Of a DNA stretch of 64,000 nucleotides, positions 27,326 through 33,994 are shown one piece after another. The notes beneath the pieces are model-generated. The model did no database searches. It was not told the origin of the DNA and saw only the letters and a program-made list of their open reading frames with translations. The stretch comes from Microbacterium testaceum. Lineage in GTDB: Bacteria; Actinomycetota; Actinomycetes; Actinomycetales; Microbacteriaceae. The stretch lies in NCBI RefSeq assembly GCF_001476285.1, contig NZ_LDRU01000020.1, forward strand, positions 62,001-126,000, read 5' to 3'. How positions within the stretch are numbered: position 1 is the stretch's first letter; every line of letters starts with the position of its first letter. A program made the position numbers and the translations under genes.

Positions 27326-28020
27326 GCGGCGAGGCCAACGCCGGCAAGGCGCTCACCCGTACCGTCGAGGGCACCTCGTACGCGCGCATCCCGATCCGCA
27401 CGCGGGTCGTCATGCCGGGCGATGATCTCGACGCGTTCATCCTCGAGTACGCGAAGGATGCCGTGCAGCCGGGCGACCTGCTGTTCGTCACCGAGAAGAT
27501 CGTCGCGATCACGCAGGGCCGCTCGTTCAAGCTCGACTCGATCAAGCCCCGCAAGCTCGCGCTCTTCCTCTCGAAGTACGTCACGCGCACGCCCTACGGC
27601 ATCGGCCTCGGCATGCCCGAGACGATGGAGATGGCGCTGCGCGAGTGCGGCACGCCCCGCATCCTGTTCGCCGCGGCCGTCTCGGCCGTGACCAAGGCGT
27701 TCGGACGCAAGGGCGACTTCTACCGCATCGCGGGTGACAAGGCTCGCGCGATCGACGGCCCCACGAAGGGCACGATCCCGCCCTACAACCAGGCCGTGGT
27801 CCTCGGACCGGAGCGCCCCCGCGAGGTCGCCGCGCGTCTGAAGTCGCTGCTCGGCATCGACCTCGACGTCGCCGTCGTCGACATCAACGACCTCGGCGGG
27901 AACATCCTCGGGTCGACGCTCGACAAGGCCGGCGAGAAGCGTCTCGTCGCGATCCTCAAGGACAACCCGCTCGGCCAGGGACACGAGTCCACGCCGCTCG
28001 GCATCGTCCGCCCCAGCTGA
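27322..28020 (+). CDS. CofE-like ligase (coenzyme F420-0:L-glutamate ligase family domain)
   Basis: The protein has 232 residues, about the size of the CofE ligase domain (PF01996). The opening [17 protein letters not shown] and [22 protein letters not shown] match the CofE nucleotide/metal-binding region, where a carboxylate is activated with GTP and joined to an amino acid amine. No other F420 biosynthesis gene is in the window, so the real acceptor may not be F420. The ATG overlaps the sigA stop (ATGA), so it is probably co-transcribed. A strong terminator follows. Substrate unknown; the family assignment is good, the F420 role is doubtful. Confidence 0.75.
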   Translation: MSGEANAGKALTRTVEGTSYARIPIRTRVVMPGDDLDAFILEYAKDAVQPGDLLFVTEKIVAITQGRSFKLDSIKPRKLALFLSKYVTRTPYGIGLGMPETMEMALRECGTPRILFAAAVSAVTKAFGRKGDFYRIAGDKARAIDGPTKGTIPPYNQAVVLGPERPREVAARLKSLLGIDLDVAVVDINDLGGNILGSTLDKAGEKRLVAILKDNPLGQGHESTPLGIVRPS

Positions 28021-28029
28021 TCGAGTCAT

Positions 28030-28069
28030 GCGACAAGGCCCGTCCCCTTCGCGGGGCGGGCCTTGTCGC
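28030..28069 (+). terminator. Terminator after sigA and CofE-like gene
   Basis: GCGACAAGGCCCG and CGGGCCTTGTCGC form a perfect 13-base stem that continues into CCCC/GGGG around a short loop. It lies 10 bases after the stop. Confidence 0.9.
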
Positions 28070-28120
28070 GTTTCTGCATGCCACCACTCTCACTGCCCCA
28101 AGCCCACCGCGGGGATGATC

Positions 28121-28252
28121 TGCCGCAGATGCGCACGAACACCCGCCCCGGCCGCACATTCGCGGCACACGAGCGATCCCACCGGGAGCACGCGACGGTG
28201 ACGTGCCGCAGATGTGCGGCAACGGCCCCGCCGAGCGCACATATGCGGCAAG
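28121..28252. repeat. Four copies of a palindromic 17-20 base motif
   Basis: Sites at 28121-28136, 28151-28168, 28203-28222 and 28235-28251 are versions of TGCCGCA, four bases, TGCGGCA. The copy at 28203 has two perfect 7-base arms (TGCCGCA and TGCGGCA, with GATG between). The others are degenerate in one arm. Spacing between sites is irregular. The stretch 28070-28448, 379 bases without a gene, otherwise holds only the 16-base tandem repeat listed next. Confidence 0.75.
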
Positions 28253-28261
28253 TGAGCGGCG

Positions 28262-28309
28262 CGATGCGGTGACGCCGTGATGCGATGACGCCGCGATGCG
28301 ATGACGCAC
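28262..28309. repeat. Three tandem 16-base repeats
   Basis: Three head-to-tail copies of YGATGCGRTGACGCCG lie at 28262-28277, 28278-28293 and 28294-28309; the last differs at the final two bases (CGCAC end). They follow directly on the palindromic motif cluster, with no open frame of coding quality across them. Confidence 0.85.
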
Positions 28310-28448
28310 AGCGACGACACGGGGCGTACGCGCCGCGCGCCATCGGGCTGATTGTCGCGGGCGGGGCCGGGGAGCGAGCACCCCCGGGGCCCTGGAACAC
28401 AGCAGAACCCCGACCCGGTCGCAGGAGCGGGCCTCACGGCATCCGGAG

Positions 28449-29471
28449 TCAGAAACCGATCGCGGCCCGATAACGCGGCTTGTGACCGGTACGGATACCG
28501 GTGACGCTCGGCTTGTTCTCGTACACGCCCGCACCCCAGTTGCCCTCGACGAGCACGGGACCTTCGGGGCCGACGACGATGTCCCACCCGACGTACTGCA
28601 CCTGCGGCACGACGCGGGCGACCTGGTCGACGAACGCCTTGACCTCGTCGATCATCGGCAGCTGGAAGTCGGCGATGCGCACGCCCGAGTCGGGGTGCAG
28701 CTCGTGGACGTGCCCGTGGGAGTCGTAGCCGGCCCCGAGGGCGTGGCCGTTCTCGTCGAGCATCGTGTAGAAGCCACCGAAGGTCATCTGGTCGCTGACC
28801 GCGCCGCGGCCGAACTTCTGCGCCATCGCGAGGATGTGCGTGGTCGAGCCGTCGAAGAACGCCGTGACGCGCGTGGTGTTGACGGTGCCGGGGCAAACGG
28901 CCGCGAGGTCGTCGTGCTGACGGATGACCTCTTCGACGAGGATCTCCCCGCGCTCGAGCAGACCGCGGTGGAACGCGTCCCAGTCCTCGACCTCGGCCGC
29001 GTGGTAGCGGTGCACGCCGGTGCCGGCCTGACCGACCGGCTCCTTCGTCACGATGGTGCCCAGGCGCTCGGTGAAGGTGCGCAGGTCGTCGGCGTTGTCG
29101 GCATCCACGACCATCCACTCACGGCGCAGGAAATCGCTGAACCGGCGGTCGAATTCCACCTTGTCCTGGAAGATCCCGCGGTAGTCCGGGTGGTCGTACT
29201 TCTGCGAGATCTGGTTCGACACCGGGTGCGTCATGTACGTCGCGCGTTCCGCGGGGGTGAGGATCGCGAAGTCGTAGTCGATGTAGTCCTGGAACCCGAC
29301 GTTCTTCACGCCCGCCTGGTAGAGCATGTCGGCGACCACCAGCGGCAGGGACTTGCCGTGCTGCTCGGATGCTTCCTTCGCTCGCTCGACCACCGACCCG
29401 ACGTCGATACGGCGGGCGCGTCCGGCGAGGTAGCGCAGACGGGTGACGGGGGAGAAGCCCTGCTTAGGCAT
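28449..29471 (-). CDS. ATP-grasp ligase, sugar-transfer-associated (PF14397-like)
   Basis: The protein has 340 residues. It has the phosphate-binding loop EPVGQAGTGVHRY near residue 150, the ILVEEVIRQHDDL segment, and the C-terminal metal/ATP-binding strand GWDIVVGPEGPVLVEGNWGAGV with Glu and Asn ligands. ATP-grasp enzymes activate a carboxylate as an acyl-phosphate and join it to an amine or thiol. The PF14397-type label is from N-terminal features such as GFQDYIDYDFAILTPAERATYM. The start at 29471 is the Met before PKQGFSPVTRLRYL, with GGAG ten bases before. It is divergent from two racemase-like genes and shares overlapping -10 boxes with them. The substrate is unknown. Confidence 0.8.
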   Translation of the reverse strand: MPKQGFSPVTRLRYLAGRARRIDVGSVVERAKEASEQHGKSLPLVVADMLYQAGVKNVGFQDYIDYDFAILTPAERATYMTHPVSNQISQKYDHPDYRGIFQDKVEFDRRFSDFLRREWMVVDADNADDLRTFTERLGTIVTKEPVGQAGTGVHRYHAAEVEDWDAFHRGLLERGEILVEEVIRQHDDLAAVCPGTVNTTRVTAFFDGSTTHILAMAQKFGRGAVSDQMTFGGFYTMLDENGHALGAGYDSHGHVHELHPDSGVRIADFQLPMIDEVKAFVDQVARVVPQVQYVGWDIVVGPEGPVLVEGNWGAGVYENKPSVTGIRTGHKPRYRAAIGF

Positions 29472-29504
29472 GCACGCTCCGGGGTCGGGGATCACGGACC
29501 CCGT

Positions 29505-29511
29505 TAGTCTA
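29505..29511. promoter_or_regulatory. Overlapping divergent -10 boxes
   Basis: TAGTCT (plus strand, 29505-29510) is six bases before the GTG of the racemase C-domain gene. On the minus strand TAGACT (29511-29506) lies about 35 bases upstream of the ATP-grasp ATG. The two -10 boxes share five bases, so polymerase could use only one at a time. The match is by eye. Confidence 0.5.
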
Positions 29512-29516
29512 GATGT

Positions 29517-30152
29517 GTGACCTCCACGCTCCCTGCTCGCGCGTCCGCCGCCGGGGGAGTCGCTCCGATCGCGTGGGTCTCCGAGGCTGCGCTGCGCCAC
29601 AACGCGCCCCTGGCCGTGGGGGGTGACGACGACGTTCTCGCCGCCGACGCATGGGGTCACGGCGCCGAGTGGGTGGCATCCGTTCTCGCCGGACAAGGGA
29701 TGGATGCCACGGCCCTCGACGCCCCGACCCTGTTCGGCCTGCCCGGAACGCGCGCGCGTCCCGTGATGTCGCTCCGCGGCCGAGCGCTGGGCACCAAGCC
29801 CCTCCTCCGCGGCGAGGGCGTGTCGTACGGGTACACGCACCGCGCGCCACGCGACACGACGGTCGCGTTGGTCACCGGGGGATACGCGCAGGGAGTCGTG
29901 CGCGCTCTCGGCAATGCCGTGACCGTGTCGATCGACGGACGTCGGCACCGGATCGTCGGTCGCGTGGCCATGGACGTCTCCGTCGTCGACGTCGGTGAGA
30001 CGTCGATCGCTCGCGGAGCGGAGATCGTGTTCTTCGGCGACCCCGCGGCCGGTCACCCCTACCTCGAGGAGTGGACGGATGCCACGGGCTGGACCGCGGC
30101 CGAGATCGTCGCGGCCGTGGGCGTCCGCGCGGAACGGCGGGTCGCCGCGTGA
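29517..30152 (+). CDS. Reduced alanine racemase-like protein (mostly C-terminal domain)
   Basis: The protein has 211 residues. It begins like an alanine racemase, AWVSEAALRHN, and then ADAWGHG, where the PLP-binding VVKADAYGHG is expected; the Lys is replaced by Ala (VLAADAWGHG). Most of the barrel is then missing, and the chain goes straight into a good C-terminal domain: RPVMSLRGRALGTKPL, VSYGYTHRAPRDTTVAL, GYAQGVVRALGN, GRVAMDVSVVDV. In alanine racemase the second catalytic base is the Tyr of GxTYxA; here it reads GYTHRA, so His replaces Tyr. It overlaps the next gene by four bases (GTGA). It cannot be a complete racemase by itself. Confidence 0.8.
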   Translation: MTSTLPARASAAGGVAPIAWVSEAALRHNAPLAVGGDDDVLAADAWGHGAEWVASVLAGQGMDATALDAPTLFGLPGTRARPVMSLRGRALGTKPLLRGEGVSYGYTHRAPRDTTVALVTGGYAQGVVRALGNAVTVSIDGRRHRIVGRVAMDVSVVDVGETSIARGAEIVFFGDPAAGHPYLEEWTDATGWTAAEIVAAVGVRAERRVAA

Positions 30153-31189
30153 GCGCCGAGTACCGCGTCGACCTCGACGCCTTCGCGCGAAACCTGCGCC
30201 GCGTGCGCGACGCGGTGGCCCCGGCGCAGCACATGTTCGTCGTGAAGGACGATGCGTACGCGCACGGTCTCGACGTGCTGGTCCGTCGCGCCTGGAACGA
30301 GGGCGTGCGATGGTTCGGAGCCTTCGACGTGGTCACCGGCGCGGCGGTCCGGGCGGCGACGGGACCGGATGCGCGCATCTTCGTGTGGCTCATCGGCGGG
30401 GCCGATGACCTGGCCGCGGGGATCGCGGCCGACCTCGACCTGGGCATCGGAGACCAGGCGCTCCTCGACGACCTCGCCGCTCTCGACGCCCGGGACGTCG
30501 CCCGCGTGCACCTCAAGATCGACACGGGTCTCCACCGCAACGGCATCCGTCCCGAGGCATGGGACGCGGCTCTTGTCCAGACGTCTGACCTCGTGGCCGC
30601 GGGGCGCGCCCGGTTCGAGGGCATCTGGTCGCATATCTCGGAAGCCTCGGATGCCGATGACGACGACGCCCGCGCGCTGTTCCTCTCCGCGCGGGAGGCG
30701 GCGCGCACGGCCGGTTTGGAGCCGCGCTTCTCGCACCTGGCCGCCAGTGCGGCGGGTTTCGCCCGGGGCGAGTTCCGCGAAGACCTGGTGCGCGTCGGTG
30801 CGTTCTCCTACGGCATCCGGCCTACGGGAGGACCGCATGAGGCAGAACTGGGGATCGAGCCGATCTCCACGCTCGTCGCGACCGTGACCGCCGCGAATCC
30901 GGAGCGCGTGCTCCTCGATGTCGGGAGCCTGCACGGTCTGCCGAGCGCCCTGTCGGGCCGCTTCGACGTCGCGACGCCCGCCGGTCCTCGCCGGGTGGAG
31001 GCGATCGGTCTCACCTCCCTCACCGTCGCGCCGTGGGACGCGGTCGTCGGCGAGACGGTCCCCGTCTTCGGCCGCGGCGCGCTGGCGAGCGCGACCGACC
31101 TCGCGGAGCTGATCGACACGATCGGCGAGGAGATCGCTCTTCGCGTTTCGCCCGTCGTTCCTCGCACGTACGCGGGGCAGTTGGGCTGA
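30149..31189 (+). CDS. Alanine racemase-like PLP enzyme
   Basis: The protein has 346 residues. The N-terminal barrel is intact: YRVDLDAFARNLRRVRD, the PLP-Lys motif VVKDDAYAHGLD, RVHLKIDTGLHRNGI (Arg near the PLP ring) and IWSHISEASDADDDDA. The C-terminal domain is worn: PISTLVATV is followed by SLHGLPSALSGR in place of GYADGLPRALSGR, and AIGLTSLTV in place of GRVCMDQTMVDV; no SYGxTY segment is present. It thus has the cofactor site but not the usual second base. The GTG start overlaps the stop of the preceding gene, which carries a better C-domain. The two may form one mixed enzyme. Substrate unknown. Confidence 0.85.
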   Translation: MSAEYRVDLDAFARNLRRVRDAVAPAQHMFVVKDDAYAHGLDVLVRRAWNEGVRWFGAFDVVTGAAVRAATGPDARIFVWLIGGADDLAAGIAADLDLGIGDQALLDDLAALDARDVARVHLKIDTGLHRNGIRPEAWDAALVQTSDLVAAGRARFEGIWSHISEASDADDDDARALFLSAREAARTAGLEPRFSHLAASAAGFARGEFREDLVRVGAFSYGIRPTGGPHEAELGIEPISTLVATVTAANPERVLLDVGSLHGLPSALSGRFDVATPAGPRRVEAIGLTSLTVAPWDAVVGETVPVFGRGALASATDLAELIDTIGEEIALRVSPVVPRTYAGQLG

Positions 31190-31197
31190 CGACACAG

Positions 31198-31240
31198 AAA
31201 AGGCCCCGTCCGCTCCTGTCGGAGCGACACCGGGGCCCGT
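31198..31240. terminator. Terminator between racemase and DUF7455 genes
   Basis: GGCCCCG (31202-31208) pairs with CGGGGCC (31231-31237), enclosing a second stem CGCTCC/GGAGCG. Reading the minus strand it ends in CTTTTCT, so it works best for the DUF7455 gene but may serve both. Confidence 0.8.
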
Positions 31241-31252
31241 TCTGAGGGAGTC

Positions 31253-31471
31253 TCAGTCGGCAGCGTGGAGACGCGCGGTCTCGTCGTGCCACGAGGTGGC
31301 GACGCTGCGCAGCTTCTCTTCGTACTTGCGGCCGTGGTGCGCGCAGAACAGCAGCTCGCTGCCGTTGACCTCGGCGGCGATGTACGCCTGCGCGCCGCAG
31401 GAGTCACAGCGATCCGCCGCCGTCAGGCGGTGGTCGAGAACGGACGCTTCGGGTGCGGTCGTGGTGGTCAT
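31253..31471 (-). CDS. DUF7455-type small zinc protein
   Basis: The protein has 72 residues with CDSCGAQAYIAAEVNGSELLFCAHHGRKYEEKL: a CxxC pair and a CxxH pair about 21 residues apart, fitting a single zinc site. This is the layout of the DUF7455 family of actinobacteria. The start is at 31471, after a GGAGGG site. It lies divergent from the topoisomerase subunit gene. The function is unknown. Confidence 0.85.
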   Translation of the reverse strand: MTTTTAPEASVLDHRLTAADRCDSCGAQAYIAAEVNGSELLFCAHHGRKYEEKLRSVATSWHDETARLHAAD

Positions 31472-31638
31472 CTCGGGTGCCCTCCTCAAGTGGTCGTTGG
31501 GCGAGTCTCCATATACAACCACGCGGATGTTTCCCCTATGCCGCGGCTTGATCACATTTCGCTGTGCGCGTACGGTGACCCGACCGTGCTGTGTGTCTGG
31601 CAGGGGATGTCGGTGGGCCCCGATTACGCTGGGAAATC

Positions 31639-33708
31639 GTGACGTCCGAGTACTCCGCCCATCATCTCCAGGTCCTCGAGGGCCTCGAAGCCGTCCGCAA
31701 GCGCCCGGGCATGTACATCGGCTCCACCGATTCGCGCGGTCTGATGCACTGCCTGTGGGAGATCATCGACAACTCGGTCGATGAAGCGCTCGCCGGGCAC
31801 GGCAGCCGCATCGACATCGTCCTCCACGCCGACGGCAGCGTCGAAGTGCGCGACCGTGCCCGCGGCATCCCGGTCGACGTCGAGCCCCGGACCGGGCTCA
31901 CCGGCGTCGAGGTCGTCTTCACCAAGCTCCACGCCGGCGGCAAGTTCGGCGGCGGTTCGTACGCGGCATCCGGAGGCCTGCACGGTGTCGGCGCCTCGGT
32001 CGTGAACGCGCTGTCGGAGCGTCTCGACGTCGAGGTCGATCGTGCGGGCAAGACGTACGCCATGTCCTTCCACCGCGGCGAACCGGGCCTGTTCGCGGGC
32101 GACACGCCCGACTCGGCCTTCACGCCCTTCGAGCGCAGCAGTGAGCTGCGCGTCGTCGGCAAGGCCCCACGCGGTGTCACCGGTACCCGCATCCGATACT
32201 GGGCCGACCGACAGATCTTCACCAAGGACGCGGCCTTCGGCCTCGACGAGCTCGTCCAGCGCGTTCGCCAGACGGCGTTCCTCGTGCCGGGACTCGAGAT
32301 CGTGGTGCTCGACGAACGCGGTGACGAGAAGGTCGAGACGAGCTACCGCTTCGACGGCGGGATCTCGGAGTTCGCGGACTTCCTCGCCCCCGACGCGGCC
32401 GTGACCGACACGTGGCGTCTCACGGGCACCGGCACGTTCACCGAGACGGTGCCCGTTCTCCAGCCCGGTGGGTCGATGATCCCGACCGAGGTGCAGCGCG
32501 AGTGCGAGGTCGACATCGCGGTTCGGTGGGGCACCGGCTACGACACCACGACCCGGTCGTTCGTCAACATCATCGCCACGCCCAAGGGCGGCACGCACCA
32601 GCAGGGCTTCGAGCAGGGCCTCATGAAGGTGCTGCGCGCGCAGGTCGAGCAGAACGCGCGCAAGCTCAAGGTCGGCAACGACAAGATCGAGAAGGACGAC
32701 CTTCTCGCCGGTCTCACGGCGGTGCTGACCGTCCGCCTCCCCGAGCCGCAGTTCGAAGGCCAGACCAAAGAGGTGCTGGGCACTCCCGCGGTGCGTCAGA
32801 TCGTGGCATCCGTGGTCCAGAAAGAGCTCGCGGCTCGCTTCGCCTCACCCAAGCGCGACGACAAGACGCAGACGGCTCAGCTGCTCGAGAAGATCGTCTC
32901 CGAGATGAAGGCGCGCATCTCCGCGCGCACCCACAAAGAGACCCAGCGGCGCAAGAACGCCCTCGAGTCGTCGTCGCTGCCGTCGAAGCTGGTGGATTGC
33001 CGCTCGAACGACGTCGACAATTCCGAGCTGTTCATCGTCGAAGGAAACTCGGCGCTCGGCACCGCGCGCGACGCCCGCAACAGCGAGTACCAGGCGCTGC
33101 TGCCGATCCGCGGCAAGATCCTGAACACGCAGAAGGCCTCGATCAGCGACATGCTGAGCAACGCCGAGTGCGCCTCGATCATCCAGGTCATCGGCGCGGG
33201 GTCGGGGCGCTCCTTCGATCTCAGCGCGGCGCGCTACGGCAAGATCATCCTCATGAGCGACGCCGACGTCGACGGCGCGCACATCCGCACCCTGCTGCTG
33301 ACGCTGTTCTTCCGCTATATGCGGCCGCTCGTCGAGGCCGGCCGGGTGTTCGCCGCCGTGCCGCCACTGCACCGCGTCATCGTGATGAACCCCGGCTCCA
33401 AGCCGAATGAGACGATCTACACCTACAGCGAGCAAGAGCTGCACGCCCTGCTCGCGCGTCTGAAGAAGGCGAACAAGCGCTGGCAGGAGCCCATCCAGCG
33501 GTACAAAGGCCTCGGAGAGATGGATGCCGATCAGCTCGCGACCACCACGATGGACCGTGCCGGGCGCACCCTGCGACGCGTCCAGGTGAAAGACATGGAG
33601 GGCGCCGCGCAGGTGTTCGACCTGCTGATGGGTAGCGAGGTCGCGCCCCGCCGCGAGTTCATCGTCGACTCGAGCGACCGGCTGGCGCGGGAGAGCATCG
33701 ACGTCTGA
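31639..33708 (+). CDS. parE: DNA topoisomerase IV/gyrase subunit B
   Basis: The protein has 689 residues. It has the GHKL ATPase motifs (EIIDNSVDEALAG, GRGIPVDVEP-type loop, GGLHGVGASVVNAL), a transducer domain, and the Toprim metal site EGNSALGTARDARN with SDADVDGAHIRTL. The C-terminal Arg-rich tail GEMDADQLATTTMD matches type IIA B subunits. Only one pair of type IIA subunits is visible here; whether this is gyrase or topoisomerase IV is judged from the actinobacterial pattern of a second pair away from the origin. The GTG start follows a TACGCT -10 box by eight bases. The A subunit lies convergently downstream. Confidence 0.9.
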   Translation: MTSEYSAHHLQVLEGLEAVRKRPGMYIGSTDSRGLMHCLWEIIDNSVDEALAGHGSRIDIVLHADGSVEVRDRARGIPVDVEPRTGLTGVEVVFTKLHAGGKFGGGSYAASGGLHGVGASVVNALSERLDVEVDRAGKTYAMSFHRGEPGLFAGDTPDSAFTPFERSSELRVVGKAPRGVTGTRIRYWADRQIFTKDAAFGLDELVQRVRQTAFLVPGLEIVVLDERGDEKVETSYRFDGGISEFADFLAPDAAVTDTWRLTGTGTFTETVPVLQPGGSMIPTEVQRECEVDIAVRWGTGYDTTTRSFVNIIATPKGGTHQQGFEQGLMKVLRAQVEQNARKLKVGNDKIEKDDLLAGLTAVLTVRLPEPQFEGQTKEVLGTPAVRQIVASVVQKELAARFASPKRDDKTQTAQLLEKIVSEMKARISARTHKETQRRKNALESSSLPSKLVDCRSNDVDNSELFIVEGNSALGTARDARNSEYQALLPIRGKILNTQKASISDMLSNAECASIIQVIGAGSGRSFDLSAARYGKIILMSDADVDGAHIRTLLLTLFFRYMRPLVEAGRVFAAVPPLHRVIVMNPGSKPNETIYTYSEQELHALLARLKKANKRWQEPIQRYKGLGEMDADQLATTTMDRAGRTLRRVQVKDMEGAAQVFDLLMGSEVAPRREFIVDSSDRLARESIDV

Positions 33709-33753
33709 CGGCGGAGTCCCCGGGCGTCGTGGCTGCCGCAGGTCAGGGTCATG

Positions 33754-33881
33754 CTGTCCTGTCCTGCGGAGCCGGACACCGACACCGAAGGATCGTGCTG
33801 TACCGTCTCGCGGACACCGGTGCAGACGCCGAAGGTCGCGCCGTACCGCCCTGCGGAGTCGGGGCCGGAAACGCCGCAGCC
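33754..33881. repeat. Degenerate 44-base tandem repeat between parE and parC
   Basis: Two 44-base units (33754-33797 and 33798-33841) share about two thirds of their bases, starting CTGT(C/A)C and containing GCGGA and GACRCCGAAGG. A third, shorter unit (33842-33881) starts CGTACCGCCCTGCGGAG. The gap 33709-33994 is 286 bases and lies between convergent genes; no terminator hairpin with T-run is obvious. Confidence 0.55.
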
Positions 33882-33994
33882 GCCGCGCGCGGAGCGGGGA
33901 GTCACCCTTCGGATCCGCACGAGGGAGCCGCTGTACGCATCGGTCAGCTACCCGCCGGATATCCGCACGGCGGCCCAGCCCGCCGACACGACGA

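Noticed and set aside
28121-28309. CRISPR-like array
   Set aside because: The repeats are short, palindromic, differ in sequence and have irregular spacing; no cas gene is present.
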